Shown here: piece after piece, positions 7,688-15,073 of the stretch
Numbering within the stretch: position 1 is the stretch's first letter
How the letters are laid out: every line of letters starts with the position of its first letter
Source of the DNA: Parasphingorhabdus sp. SCSIO 66989
GTDB lineage: Bacteria > Pseudomonadota > Alphaproteobacteria > Sphingomonadales > Sphingomonadaceae
Assembly (NCBI RefSeq): GCF_032852305.1
Contig: NZ_CP136594.1
Location: forward strand, 2,641,501 to 2,705,500
Length of the DNA: 64,000 nt
Direction of reading: 5' to 3'
The notes under the pieces: model-generated
Told to the model about the DNA's origin: nothing
The model's database searches: none
The model's input: the letters and a program-made list of their open reading frames with translations, nothing else
Made by a program: the position numbers and the translations under genes

Positions 7688-9367
7688 ATGGTTGAAGATA
7701 AATCTGAAATCGAAGTCCAGTTTGCTCCCGCGCCGTCTTATTTATTTGATTATATGACGGCTGATATTGAAACTGCGGAATGTGTATTTGATCTTATAGA
7801 CAATTCTATAGATGCAGCTCGCAGTGCTATTAAGGTAGAGGAAAGTGACGTTCCTAGCGATTATAGTGGTTGTAAAATCGAGCTTTCCTTGAGCTCGAAA
7901 AGTATAATTGTCGAGGACAACTGCTCTGGAATGTCAGAGGATAACTTTTCCAAACGTGCCTTCAGAGCTGGTTTTAAGTCCCATCACTCCTTCGGTATCG
8001 GGCATTTTGGAGTCGGACTAAAGCGAGCAATACTAAAGCTGGGTAGTAGCTGTCAGATAACAACAGATGATGGAAACGCGTTACTTACGCTGAAATTCAC
8101 AAGGAGCGATCTTGACAAAGCAAATGACCTAAAATTGCCAGCTACAAAAAGAGCTTCAACCAGCACCAAATTTACCAAAATCGAAGTTCAGGATGTTTCT
8201 GCAGACACGAAGCGAGACATAGACTCGATTCGCTGGAAAGAAACCTTGGTTGAAAATATCGGTAGAAGATATGGATTGTTCATTCGGAAGGGTCTGGAAA
8301 TTAAAGTTGATGGCAAACAGGTGGGTGCTTTTGCACCGCAACCAGTGGAAAATGATTACATACCCTTACACTCAGAAAGTTTCAGAGCTCACGGTGTAGA
8401 TGTAGAGATTGTTGCCGGCGTCCACGAGAAGTATCGATTTGGCAAAACCGCCAAAGGGACAATAGGCGCAGACCCGAACAATCTAAAAGTTCACAAAGCA
8501 ATTGCAGCTGACTATGGCTGGTATGTGGTGTGCAATGATCGTGTCATTGTTCTTCACGACCAAGGGTACAAAACGGGTTGGACAACAAATTGGCACAACG
8601 AATATAGTGGATTTGTTGGCTGGTTACACTTTCGATCTGAAGACCCATCGCTGTTGCCCTGGAACACACGAAAGTCCGACATAAGGGAAAACAGCGAAAT
8701 TTACTCCGAAATTTTGATTAAGTTACAAACTATTGCGCAAGGATACAGGAACAAAACCCCTCTGGCTAGGCGTACTGGTACTGGTGGTGGAAAATCATCG
8801 AAGTCATCAGGCAAAACCAGCAGTAAATCTAAAGCACCGACAGCAAAAGACGTATTAGAAGGCACAGCCACTAAATCCCAGCTCAGTTCAATAGATACAG
8901 TACTTCCTCAAAACAACGCATTCGCTTCCAAAAAGCCTAGACTAGCGGGTCTGGTTCATGACTGCGAGCGCCTCAAAATCACTGAATACCCCTATGCATC
9001 TGCTATCATTTTGAGGGTTGTTTTTGAAGCTGCGCTTCGAGACTTTTTGCAACGGCAAAAACGATATACGGAAATGCGAAATGCTATTTTGGACAACAAG
9101 CTCGAGCCCGGCCAAAGCATTTCCGATAAGAAACGGAAAAACTATTCACCGCTGTTGGGCGACATGCTTGTTTGGTGCGATCATAATAGCGACGTTTTCC
9201 CTGACGCTCATGCAAGAGTTTGCAAACTCTCCTGCCAGAAATTCTCTCAACACCTTAAAACGTTAAACGGTGTGGTTCATGAGGAAGGAGGAATCGTTGA
9301 TGCAGGCAAAGTAAGGATTGTTAGAGATGAAGTATTGCAAGGCTTATTGCACCTTCTTGGCTCGTAG
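7688..9367 (+). CDS. GHKL (MORC/MutL-like) ATPase with unassigned, HEPN-like C-terminal domain
   Basis: The N-terminal third of this 559-residue protein has the three GHKL ATP-binding motifs: DLIDNSIDA (35-43), EDNCSGM (76-82, with Cys where the consensus has Gly) and GIGHFGVGLKRA (103-114). A likely S5-type transducer region follows to about 360, then a Ser/Lys/Gly linker (about 362-385). The C-terminal domain (about 416-559) is helical, with AIILRVVFEAALRDF and then LNGVVHE (526-532), a pattern like HEPN domains but with Asn where RNase HEPNs usually have Arg. Prokaryotic MORC/MutL-like ATPases are known beside DNA methyltransferases in restriction systems. No PD-(D/E)xK or HNH nuclease is visible. 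Start supported by AGGA six bases upstream. Confidence 0.8.
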   Translation: MVEDKSEIEVQFAPAPSYLFDYMTADIETAECVFDLIDNSIDAARSAIKVEESDVPSDYSGCKIELSLSSKSIIVEDNCSGMSEDNFSKRAFRAGFKSHHSFGIGHFGVGLKRAILKLGSSCQITTDDGNALLTLKFTRSDLDKANDLKLPATKRASTSTKFTKIEVQDVSADTKRDIDSIRWKETLVENIGRRYGLFIRKGLEIKVDGKQVGAFAPQPVENDYIPLHSESFRAHGVDVEIVAGVHEKYRFGKTAKGTIGADPNNLKVHKAIAADYGWYVVCNDRVIVLHDQGYKTGWTTNWHNEYSGFVGWLHFRSEDPSLLPWNTRKSDIRENSEIYSEILIKLQTIAQGYRNKTPLARRTGTGGGKSSKSSGKTSSKSKAPTAKDVLEGTATKSQLSSIDTVLPQNNAFASKKPRLAGLVHDCERLKITEYPYASAIILRVVFEAALRDFLQRQKRYTEMRNAILDNKLEPGQSISDKKRKNYSPLLGDMLVWCDHNSDVFPDAHARVCKLSCQKFSQHLKTLNGVVHEEGGIVDAGKVRIVRDEVLQGLLHLLGS

Positions 9368-9485
9368 CCTTAGCAAGTTCGCTTACCAAAAACAAAACCA
9401 ATAAAGTTGGATGATTTCCAATTTAGCAAGTAAACGGACCAGCTGCATCTGTAACACAAGCCGCTTCTTAACCTAGCTCATATCC

Positions 9486-9710
9486 TTAGTTTCCAACGCT
9501 TCCACCCAACCAAAGCATGTCCACAAAAAGCAGATCAAAGCCGCCTCTCGTACCCTCAACAGTCACCTTTTGCCCAACAAGCTTGCGCGCTTTCCAGCCC
9601 CAACCGCAATCGAGCTGCCAGACACCGCCTCCATCCACTTCCAGTGCGTAGAGGCCATATCGCGACCGGCGCAATATGCCCGTCACCGTGTGGCGTGTTC
9701 CCATCGGCAT
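9486..9710 (-). CDS. Small protein resembling DUF5818
   Basis: This 74-residue basic protein begins MPMGTRHTVTGILRR and ends in a beta-rich core with KLVGQKVTVEGTRGGFDLL. The pattern (short OB-like beta barrel, VDGGG, KLVG..V.VEG) matches small proteins annotated DUF5818 in sphingomonads; no function is known. It is the only minus-strand gene between the methyltransferase module and the next plus-strand island genes. Confidence 0.65.
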   Translation of the reverse strand: MPMGTRHTVTGILRRSRYGLYALEVDGGGVWQLDCGWGWKARKLVGQKVTVEGTRGGFDLLFVDMLWLGGSVGN

Positions 9711-9780
9711 GTCGGGTATCTCCCCCGTAAAGTCGATGGCGGTACGCCCCCGCTTTCGACTTCACACCTGATCCTCTGGT

Positions 9781-9960
9781 GATCGGGGAGTTAGTAAACC
9801 GACAGAGATCGGTCCCTACGACCTTTAGGCCCGAGAGCCCTGGACATACGTCGCAGGCTCCCCGACCATAGGGTCAAGGATGTGTCGGACTGCTACGGGC
9901 AGTCCAACCGTCTCTGTCGGGGTTACTACGCCCCAATGCCGTGCGTGGCGGCATCACCAA
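9781..9960. other. Candidate structured RNA or replication-site region
   Basis: This GC-rich stretch has no good reading frame but several strong pairings: CCGACAGAGA (9799-9808) with TCTCTGTCGG (9911-9920), 10 bp; TCGGGGAG (9783-9790) with CTCCCCGA (9858-9865), 8 bp, crossing the first as a pseudoknot would; hairpin GGACTGC-TACGG-GCAGTCC (9888-9906); and ATGCCG-N7-CGGCAT (9936-9954). It could be a non-coding RNA, a leader of the downstream plus-strand gene, or the island's replication site. Which of these is open. Confidence 0.4.
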
Positions 9961-10078
9961 GCTGTATGGGACAGGTCGCTCTTATAGGCAATGGAAAGCT
10001 GCATAGCCGGGGTTTTGCCTGATCTTGGCCAGACTATTTCGTATAATCACCCAGTTTCAGCAACAGAAAGAAGCCATT

Positions 10079-10657
10079 ATGGGCGGTATCAATTCCGGGC
10101 GGAAACGCAGCGTCCATCGCGGTGCAGTCGAGCAGTTTCCTGTCATCGACATGCGCGTGCTGAAGCGCGCTGGGCTGCTAAAGCCCGGTGAATGCACATA
10201 TGACATGCTGCGATGGCAAAATCAGGACCTAACGCTGCTTGAGGAGCGAATTTTTATCGATTTGAGCGATCCTGACGATGCTTCGATCCGCATAGCTGGG
10301 GATGTCGCTGCCCAACGTGCAGCAATTGAATGTGTCCCATGCCCCTATGGCGGCTATCGCTGCTACTTTCTGTGTCCGTTGATAGGCATACGATGCGAGC
10401 AGCTATTTCTCGTTGATGGCATATTCGCCTCACGCAAAGCCCATAAGCTGACCTATGCAAGCCAAAGCGAAGATGACCTATCCCGATCCCGCCGCAAGGT
10501 CCGCAAGCTGTATAGGCAGGTGGAGGGAGACAACCGTTATGCCCGTCCACGCGGTCGGAAGCGCTATAGCAAGGTGCAGGCCCTCAAACAGGCAAAACGC
10601 GAAGCCCGCGAATTATATCACGAGAAGCTGAGCGCAATGGTTGGTGATACCCGATAA
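10079..10657 (+). CDS. Island-type hypothetical protein with MGGxNSGR N-terminus
   Basis: This 192-residue protein is a member of a family often seen in sphingomonad islands: the N-terminus MGGINSGRKR, a central cysteine cluster (CVPCPYGGYRCYFLCP, then GIRCEQLF) and a basic helical C-terminus after KLTYASQSED. The cluster looks like a zinc ribbon, but the second CxxC expected before TYASQSE is replaced by Ser and Ala (FASRKAHK), so zinc binding may be lost. The function is unknown, possibly nucleic acid binding. An in-frame upstream ATG at 10025 exists; the chosen start matches the family N-terminus. Confidence 0.6.
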   Translation: MGGINSGRKRSVHRGAVEQFPVIDMRVLKRAGLLKPGECTYDMLRWQNQDLTLLEERIFIDLSDPDDASIRIAGDVAAQRAAIECVPCPYGGYRCYFLCPLIGIRCEQLFLVDGIFASRKAHKLTYASQSEDDLSRSRRKVRKLYRQVEGDNRYARPRGRKRYSKVQALKQAKREARELYHEKLSAMVGDTR

Positions 10658-10911
10658 AGGCAACCGGCAGGTCTGCTACCCGCTGGATACCCAACGCCCA
10701 ATTTGGAGAATGGCAAGACACGCCAAAGTGCGCTCCAAGGCTCTGCGATGGCCTCATTTGAAATCAGTGGGTCGGGTCTGGGCAAAACTGTTGCGATATC
10801 CAAGGCAATCCGAGACACACCGTCGGAATCAGTAGTTCGGCGACATTGGAGAAATCCCATATCGGCACTGGGGTTTTTCCTGACAAGCGCTGGAATCCAA
10901 TCTTATTGAGA

Positions 10912-10924
10912 TGATCGTCGATCA
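10912..10924. promoter_or_regulatory. Perfect palindrome upstream of a small island gene
   Basis: TGATCG-T-CGATCA is a perfect 13-base palindrome ending just before the AAGGAG ribosome site of the gene at 10940. Its GATCG core recurs in the palindromes at the fic promoter of the same island. A repressor or AlpA-type binding site is a reasonable guess. Confidence 0.35.
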
Positions 10925-10939
10925 AACAAGGAGACAATT

Positions 10940-11164
10940 ATGCCAACCAAAGCGACGACGATCATCACCCTTGCTGATCTTTGCAGCGAGATGAAGATCA
11001 AACCACGCGAGGCGCGAATGATGCTGCGGCTCGCCGTTTCAAAGAAGGATGAATATCCGGCCTTGAAAGAAACACACGTGCCGCGTCATCCATGGCAATG
11101 GGCCAAAGGTTCAAAGGCGCTTATTGAAGCGAAAAAGGCGCTTTCAACGCCTCTGAACGACTGA
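10940..11164 (+). CDS. Small island-type hypothetical protein
   Basis: This 74-residue protein has a good AAGGAG ribosome site. It starts with a helix-turn-helix-like stretch (TLADLCSEMKIKPREARMML) and ends with PWQWAKGSKALIEAKKAL. Proteins of this pattern recur next to replication genes in sphingomonad plasmids and islands; a DNA-binding role is possible but unproven. It converges on the primase/ATPase gene, whose stop lies 26 bases beyond its own stop. Confidence 0.65.
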   Translation: MPTKATTIITLADLCSEMKIKPREARMMLRLAVSKKDEYPALKETHVPRHPWQWAKGSKALIEAKKALSTPLND

Positions 11165-11190
11165 CTTACTCGGAAATTGCCAAAATCATC

Positions 11191-12924
11191 CTACAGGGAC
11201 TTTTTGGCAATTTTCCAGTTCCTCCCTTCCTTCACGACGCCAATATCCTTGGCCGCACGGCGTAAGGTGCGCTCGGAGAAAGATCGTTTTTCCCCTGCGA
11301 GCAATACCACGCTGACCGGTTTGGAACCTCCAGCCAGATATTGTTTGAGGAACGTCATAGCGGATTTTCTAGCATCATCTGGGCGACCAGCCTGCCCAGT
11401 GGCTGGAGCCAAATCCTCAGGCTGAATATCGACTTCACCTAGCCATTTAAGTTTGGGCACTTTGCCCTTGCTGTAATCGCCGTCCTCAAGCTGATAAGCA
11501 AGCGATGGGCCGCGTTCGGACAGGTTGTGCTTGATATGCATCATCACCCGCACATCCGGATCCTCTGGATGCAATCCAAGCATTAGTGCTGAACGCGCCG
11601 CAGCGGTGATGTCGATGGAACCCAGACCGCGATAGATGGCTTTGTCCTTCCCACCCTTGGTGAGATGCCGCAATCCGATGATGGTGATATTGGTGCGCTT
11701 CGCCAATTCAGACAGCCGCGCCATAAAGGGCCGCGTCTCATTGGCTTTGTTCATATCAATACCGCCCTGCATATAGGCAAGCAATGGGTCGAGAATGACC
11801 ACAGTCACGCCTTTTTCAGTCACATGCTTTTCGATCCATCCCAGCGCCTCCTCTTCCAGCCGGAAGTATCGCGTCGTGTATGTGATGCGCGAGATATCCG
11901 CGCCCAGTCGCAACAGACGCGGCACAAGGGTGGTGTCGGTATCATCCTCCGCGCTCATGAATAGGACGTTGGTCGGCCTTGCCTTTGTCTGACCCGGCAA
12001 GGTTATGCCCGCCGAGAAGCAGGCAGCAATGGTGCACAGCAGATAGGTTTTGCCCGTTCCCGGATCGCCTTCGAGCAGATTGACCGCCCCGCGCACCAGA
12101 TAGGGGAACCATGCGTAATCCACCTTTCGTGGTTTCACATCCGCCATCTCTGCAAACAGATCAGCATCCGCCGGTTCATAGCGTCCAACGCTGCGGGCGA
12201 TCTTGCGCACCTGTTTGGCCAATAGAGGCGGCTCACAATGGACTTCATTAATTGCATTGAGCACTGTGATGATAAAATCGGCGCCATAACCCTGACGCCG
12301 AACCGCGCCCCCAATACTGGTTAGTGCATTGTCCCGTCCACCTTTGGCAATTCCTCCTGATGGCTCGTCGGGGTCGGACTGTTCGTCATTGGTGTTTCCA
12401 CTGCCATTGATCGCCGTAATCGTCTTCGCGGGCAGGCGCACGATATTGTGGTTGAGATTTTCTGCCTCATAACGCCCGCCGTCAGGGTGATCGCTTTCAG
12501 GCAAGAGCGTATAGCCCGATGCGATGATATCGAGTTCTGGGCCTAGCCCGATCCGACTGCCTTTCACCTTCCGGCCATGGCGATAGTAAAGGTGCCGCCC
12601 ATTGGGCGTTATGACCATCAGGGTCTTTGGCAAGGGACCGAGCTTCTTTGCTGCCTTCTCACCCTTCCGGCCATCAATATCCACCACCAGATAATCAGTC
12701 TCACGGACAACAGCAGCAAGGTTGATCCTGTCATCTTCGAGCAACCAGCTTTCAATAAGATCAAGGTCCAGGGTGGCGCTGTGGCTACCTTTTGGAGAGA
12801 AACGTGTATCGGGTTTCTTCGACCTGTGCTTGATGGCGATCACACCGATCTTGTCGGATACCATGCGGCGAGCAGCACGCATTTTCTTGCGCGCACGTTT
12901 CGAGAGGCGGGGTTTATAAGCCAT
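11191..12924 (-). CDS. Bifunctional DNA primase/polymerase-AAA (RepA-like) ATPase
   Basis: The N-terminal part (about 20-170) resembles prim-pol domains: LVVDIDG (79-85) would supply acidic metal ligands and GRHLYY (109-114) is the characteristic following strand. The C-terminal part is a RecA/AAA-type helicase-like ATPase with Walker A GDPGTGKTYLL (286-296) and a Walker B-like VVILDPLLAYM about 90 residues later. The protein would prime and unwind for replication of the excised island, as alpha protein does in P4 satellites. It overlaps the AlpA-like gene by 11 bases, so the two are translationally coupled. Confidence 0.85.
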   Translation of the reverse strand: MAYKPRLSKRARKKMRAARRMVSDKIGVIAIKHRSKKPDTRFSPKGSHSATLDLDLIESWLLEDDRINLAAVVRETDYLVVDIDGRKGEKAAKKLGPLPKTLMVITPNGRHLYYRHGRKVKGSRIGLGPELDIIASGYTLLPESDHPDGGRYEAENLNHNIVRLPAKTITAINGSGNTNDEQSDPDEPSGGIAKGGRDNALTSIGGAVRRQGYGADFIITVLNAINEVHCEPPLLAKQVRKIARSVGRYEPADADLFAEMADVKPRKVDYAWFPYLVRGAVNLLEGDPGTGKTYLLCTIAACFSAGITLPGQTKARPTNVLFMSAEDDTDTTLVPRLLRLGADISRITYTTRYFRLEEEALGWIEKHVTEKGVTVVILDPLLAYMQGGIDMNKANETRPFMARLSELAKRTNITIIGLRHLTKGGKDKAIYRGLGSIDITAAARSALMLGLHPEDPDVRVMMHIKHNLSERGPSLAYQLEDGDYSKGKVPKLKWLGEVDIQPEDLAPATGQAGRPDDARKSAMTFLKQYLAGGSKPVSVVLLAGEKRSFSERTLRRAAKDIGVVKEGRNWKIAKKSL

Positions 12925-13120
12925 TGGCTTCGCCTCCCTCTTCGCCGATCAGTTCGGTTAGGAAGGCGTCAATCTCGCTTTGGCACCATACGACTGTTCG
13001 AGGTGTGAGGTAACGGCGCTTGGGGAAGGCACCTTGCGCCTCCATTCTGAGCATCGTTGTATTGCTGAGTTTAATTCCCCTTCGCCGCAAATCGACAAGG
13101 GTAAGCAGTGTGTGACTCAT
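12914..13120 (-). CDS. AlpA-like DNA-binding protein
   Basis: This 68-residue protein has the excisionase/AlpA winged-helix pattern: LTLVDLRRRGIKLSNTTMLR, then FPKRRYLTPRTVVWCQSEIDAFL. In P4 and similar elements AlpA activates integrase or acts as recombination directionality factor. The start at 13120 has AAAGGA about ten bases ahead; the longer form from 13165 lacks a ribosome site and overlaps the neighbouring stop. It lies between the primase and the 13165-13821 gene, all on the minus strand. Confidence 0.8.
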   Translation of the reverse strand: MSHTLLTLVDLRRRGIKLSNTTMLRMEAQGAFPKRRYLTPRTVVWCQSEIDAFLTELIGEEGGEANGL

Positions 13121-13164
13121 AATTCGGGTTCCTTTGCTGTGCGTTGGAACCCAGCCAATTGTCA

Positions 13165-13821
13165 CTATTCATTGGCTTTGGCTTCGAGCCTTTTCATTTT
13201 CAAATTTTCCCACCCTGTTTTGTTCTCGGTGAGAAAATCAACAATGGTTTTAGCAACTTTGGCCAATAGCGAGCCATCCGGCACGGCCTGTTTGTTTTCA
13301 GGGCACCATGAACCTAGGTGCCGTACTATCTCGGCTTTGATCGGCACGGTTTCCTGCCGAAGCGCAAACATCCAACCTTCATGGATAATCTTATCCCATT
13401 CGAAAGTGTGTTTCTGACGTGGCTGACCAGCCTTTGGGAGCGCATTGAGTAGTTCGGGGCGGTCAAACCAGATTTGTTCCCACTGATCGATATGGACCAT
13501 GAAACAGCCGGTTCGAATATTGAGAGCAAAGGATGGATTTGTGAGCCACTCCATCGGAAGCTTGGTAAAACTGACCCCATCATCAGCCAGAGCATAGGCC
13601 GTCACCCAGCCTCCCGTGACGTAGGATGTGAGTTCGTCCTGAACATGACGAGCGCGTGTCCAAGCCTCCCGATCTGGTGCTTGATCTATGCCATTTTCCA
13701 GAGCAAACGGATCGTCGGATTTCCAGTCTTCATGATGAAACCGTCTGCCTATAATGTCGGCAGCATCGGCAAGGGATATCTGACGTGCATTCGCAGAAAT
13801 GTTACTGTTCAAGCTGCTCAA
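13165..13821 (-). CDS. Hypothetical protein between integrase and AlpA
   Basis: The family of this 218-residue protein is not recognised. It has an N-terminal amphipathic segment (ISLADAADIIGRRFHHEDW), aromatic-rich middle parts and a basic C-terminus. No catalytic motif, signal peptide or membrane segment is visible. It overlaps the end of the integrase gene by 20 bases and is followed by the AlpA-like gene, so it belongs to the integrase-AlpA-primase transcription unit and is probably a regulator or replication accessory. Confidence 0.6.
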   Translation of the reverse strand: MSSLNSNISANARQISLADAADIIGRRFHHEDWKSDDPFALENGIDQAPDREAWTRARHVQDELTSYVTGGWVTAYALADDGVSFTKLPMEWLTNPSFALNIRTGCFMVHIDQWEQIWFDRPELLNALPKAGQPRQKHTFEWDKIIHEGWMFALRQETVPIKAEIVRHLGSWCPENKQAVPDGSLLAKVAKTIVDFLTENKTGWENLKMKRLEAKANE

Positions 13822-14950
13822 GAAACTCTCCCCACTTCACCAACGCATCGCGTTTTTCATCCTCATAGCCATAACGGTTATACACCGCAGCTACACCGGA
13901 AATCGTGCCAGATACATGGTTCAGCACCCGCTCAATCTCATGCGGCGGTATTTTCATTTTGGCCATATTGGTCGCAGCGGTGCGGCGAAGGTCATGCAGC
14001 CGCCAGCCTGTTGTACCGGAATTCTCGCAGATACGCTTGTGCATCTTGGTGATACCACTGATTGGTGTGGTGCGCGTGGTAGTGAACACCAGATCGCAAT
14101 CGATAAAGCGAGGCAGAGCCTTCAATATGCTGATCGCAAAAGGTGTAAGCGAGACATTATGTGGCTTGCCGTTTTTGGATCGCTCTGCGCATATCTCCCA
14201 AACTTGATTGTCAAAATTGATCTCTGACCAGCGCATATTGGCAACTTCACTGCGTCGCTGCGCGGTAGCCATAAGGATGAGGATATAGGGGCCAAAGGGA
14301 AACGGCTCTTCACGGCAGGCTTGGATGACCCGCTTCAGTTCATCGTCACTCATCACTCTGTCGCGTGGCTTCTCACGCCGAGGGGCCTTGACGCCTATCA
14401 TCGGGCTAGCCTCGACAATCCCGCGTTCCACGAACCAGTTAAACATGCGTCTCGTGTAGGACACCAGCCGATTGGCCTGATAGTTCGATCCGCGCTCAAC
14501 GGCCGCATCGACCGCTTCCAATATATCGGCGCGGGTAACCTGTTTGACATCCCGCTCGCCAAAGCGGCTGACCAGCTCGCGCTTCAAAGCGCGGTTGGTT
14601 TCTTTCCAGCATTTGTTCTGCGGTTTGGCATATTGCCGGATGAATGCGTCCACACCGTCGCTGAGCGTCATAAACTCGCTGCGTCGAACATTTTGCGGAT
14701 CAATGCCTTGTTCGACCTTGCGAAAGGTATCCAGCGCCCTTTCCCGCGCTTCAGCAAGCGTGACAATCGGATAAGTGCCGAGCGTTTGGCGACGCTGTCG
14801 GATGCCATAGCGATAGGTCGCATAGAAGGATTTACGACCCTCTGGCGTAACCCTCACGCCAAATCCGGGGAGATAGACATCGCGAACATCATAGCGTTTG
14901 GCCTTTGGTTTCAAGGCCAGCACCGTCTTGTTTGTAAGGGTTTTCTTCAT
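13802..14950 (-). CDS. P4-type tyrosine recombinase (integrase)
   Basis: This 382-residue integrase has the N-terminal arm-binding domain of P4 integrases (LPGFGVRVTPEGRKSF, LGTYPIVTLAEARERA), a SAM-like core-binding domain (about 95-180) and the catalytic domain: Arg in ATAQRRSEVANMRW, Lys in ERSKNGKPH, HDLRRTAATNM, and a final VYNRYGY with the nucleophilic Tyr. All catalytic residues appear present. It would integrate and excise the element at tRNA-Lys. Several start codons (GTG 14959, ATG 14956, ATG 14950) lie in a 9-bp inverted repeat; AAAAGG is best spaced for 14950. Confidence 0.95.
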   Translation of the reverse strand: MKKTLTNKTVLALKPKAKRYDVRDVYLPGFGVRVTPEGRKSFYATYRYGIRQRRQTLGTYPIVTLAEARERALDTFRKVEQGIDPQNVRRSEFMTLSDGVDAFIRQYAKPQNKCWKETNRALKRELVSRFGERDVKQVTRADILEAVDAAVERGSNYQANRLVSYTRRMFNWFVERGIVEASPMIGVKAPRREKPRDRVMSDDELKRVIQACREEPFPFGPYILILMATAQRRSEVANMRWSEINFDNQVWEICAERSKNGKPHNVSLTPFAISILKALPRFIDCDLVFTTTRTTPISGITKMHKRICENSGTTGWRLHDLRRTAATNMAKMKIPPHEIERVLNHVSGTISGVAAVYNRYGYEDEKRDALVKWGEFLEQLEQ

Positions 14951-14973
14951 TGTCATCACCTTTTGATGACAAT
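14949..14973 (-). promoter_or_regulatory. Inverted repeat over the integrase start and ribosome site
   Basis: ATTGTCATC and GATGACAAT are perfect 9-bp arms around a seven-base loop that holds the ribosome site (AAAAGG on the coding strand). The candidate ATG codons lie in one arm. It can be an operator for autoregulation or an RNA hairpin controlling translation of the integrase. Confidence 0.5.
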
Positions 14974-15073
14974 CTAATAATCACCTATTTGGCCAAATCT
15001 CAAAGAAAACCCTAGCTGGTGGAGAGCCTGAAATGGAAAGGTGCGATCTGTTGTGATCTGGCAAAGAGACCGC

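Noticed and set aside
9781-9960. Group I/II intron or riboswitch in the structured island region
   Set aside because: None of the core motifs of those classes is recognisable; kept only as an unassigned structured region.
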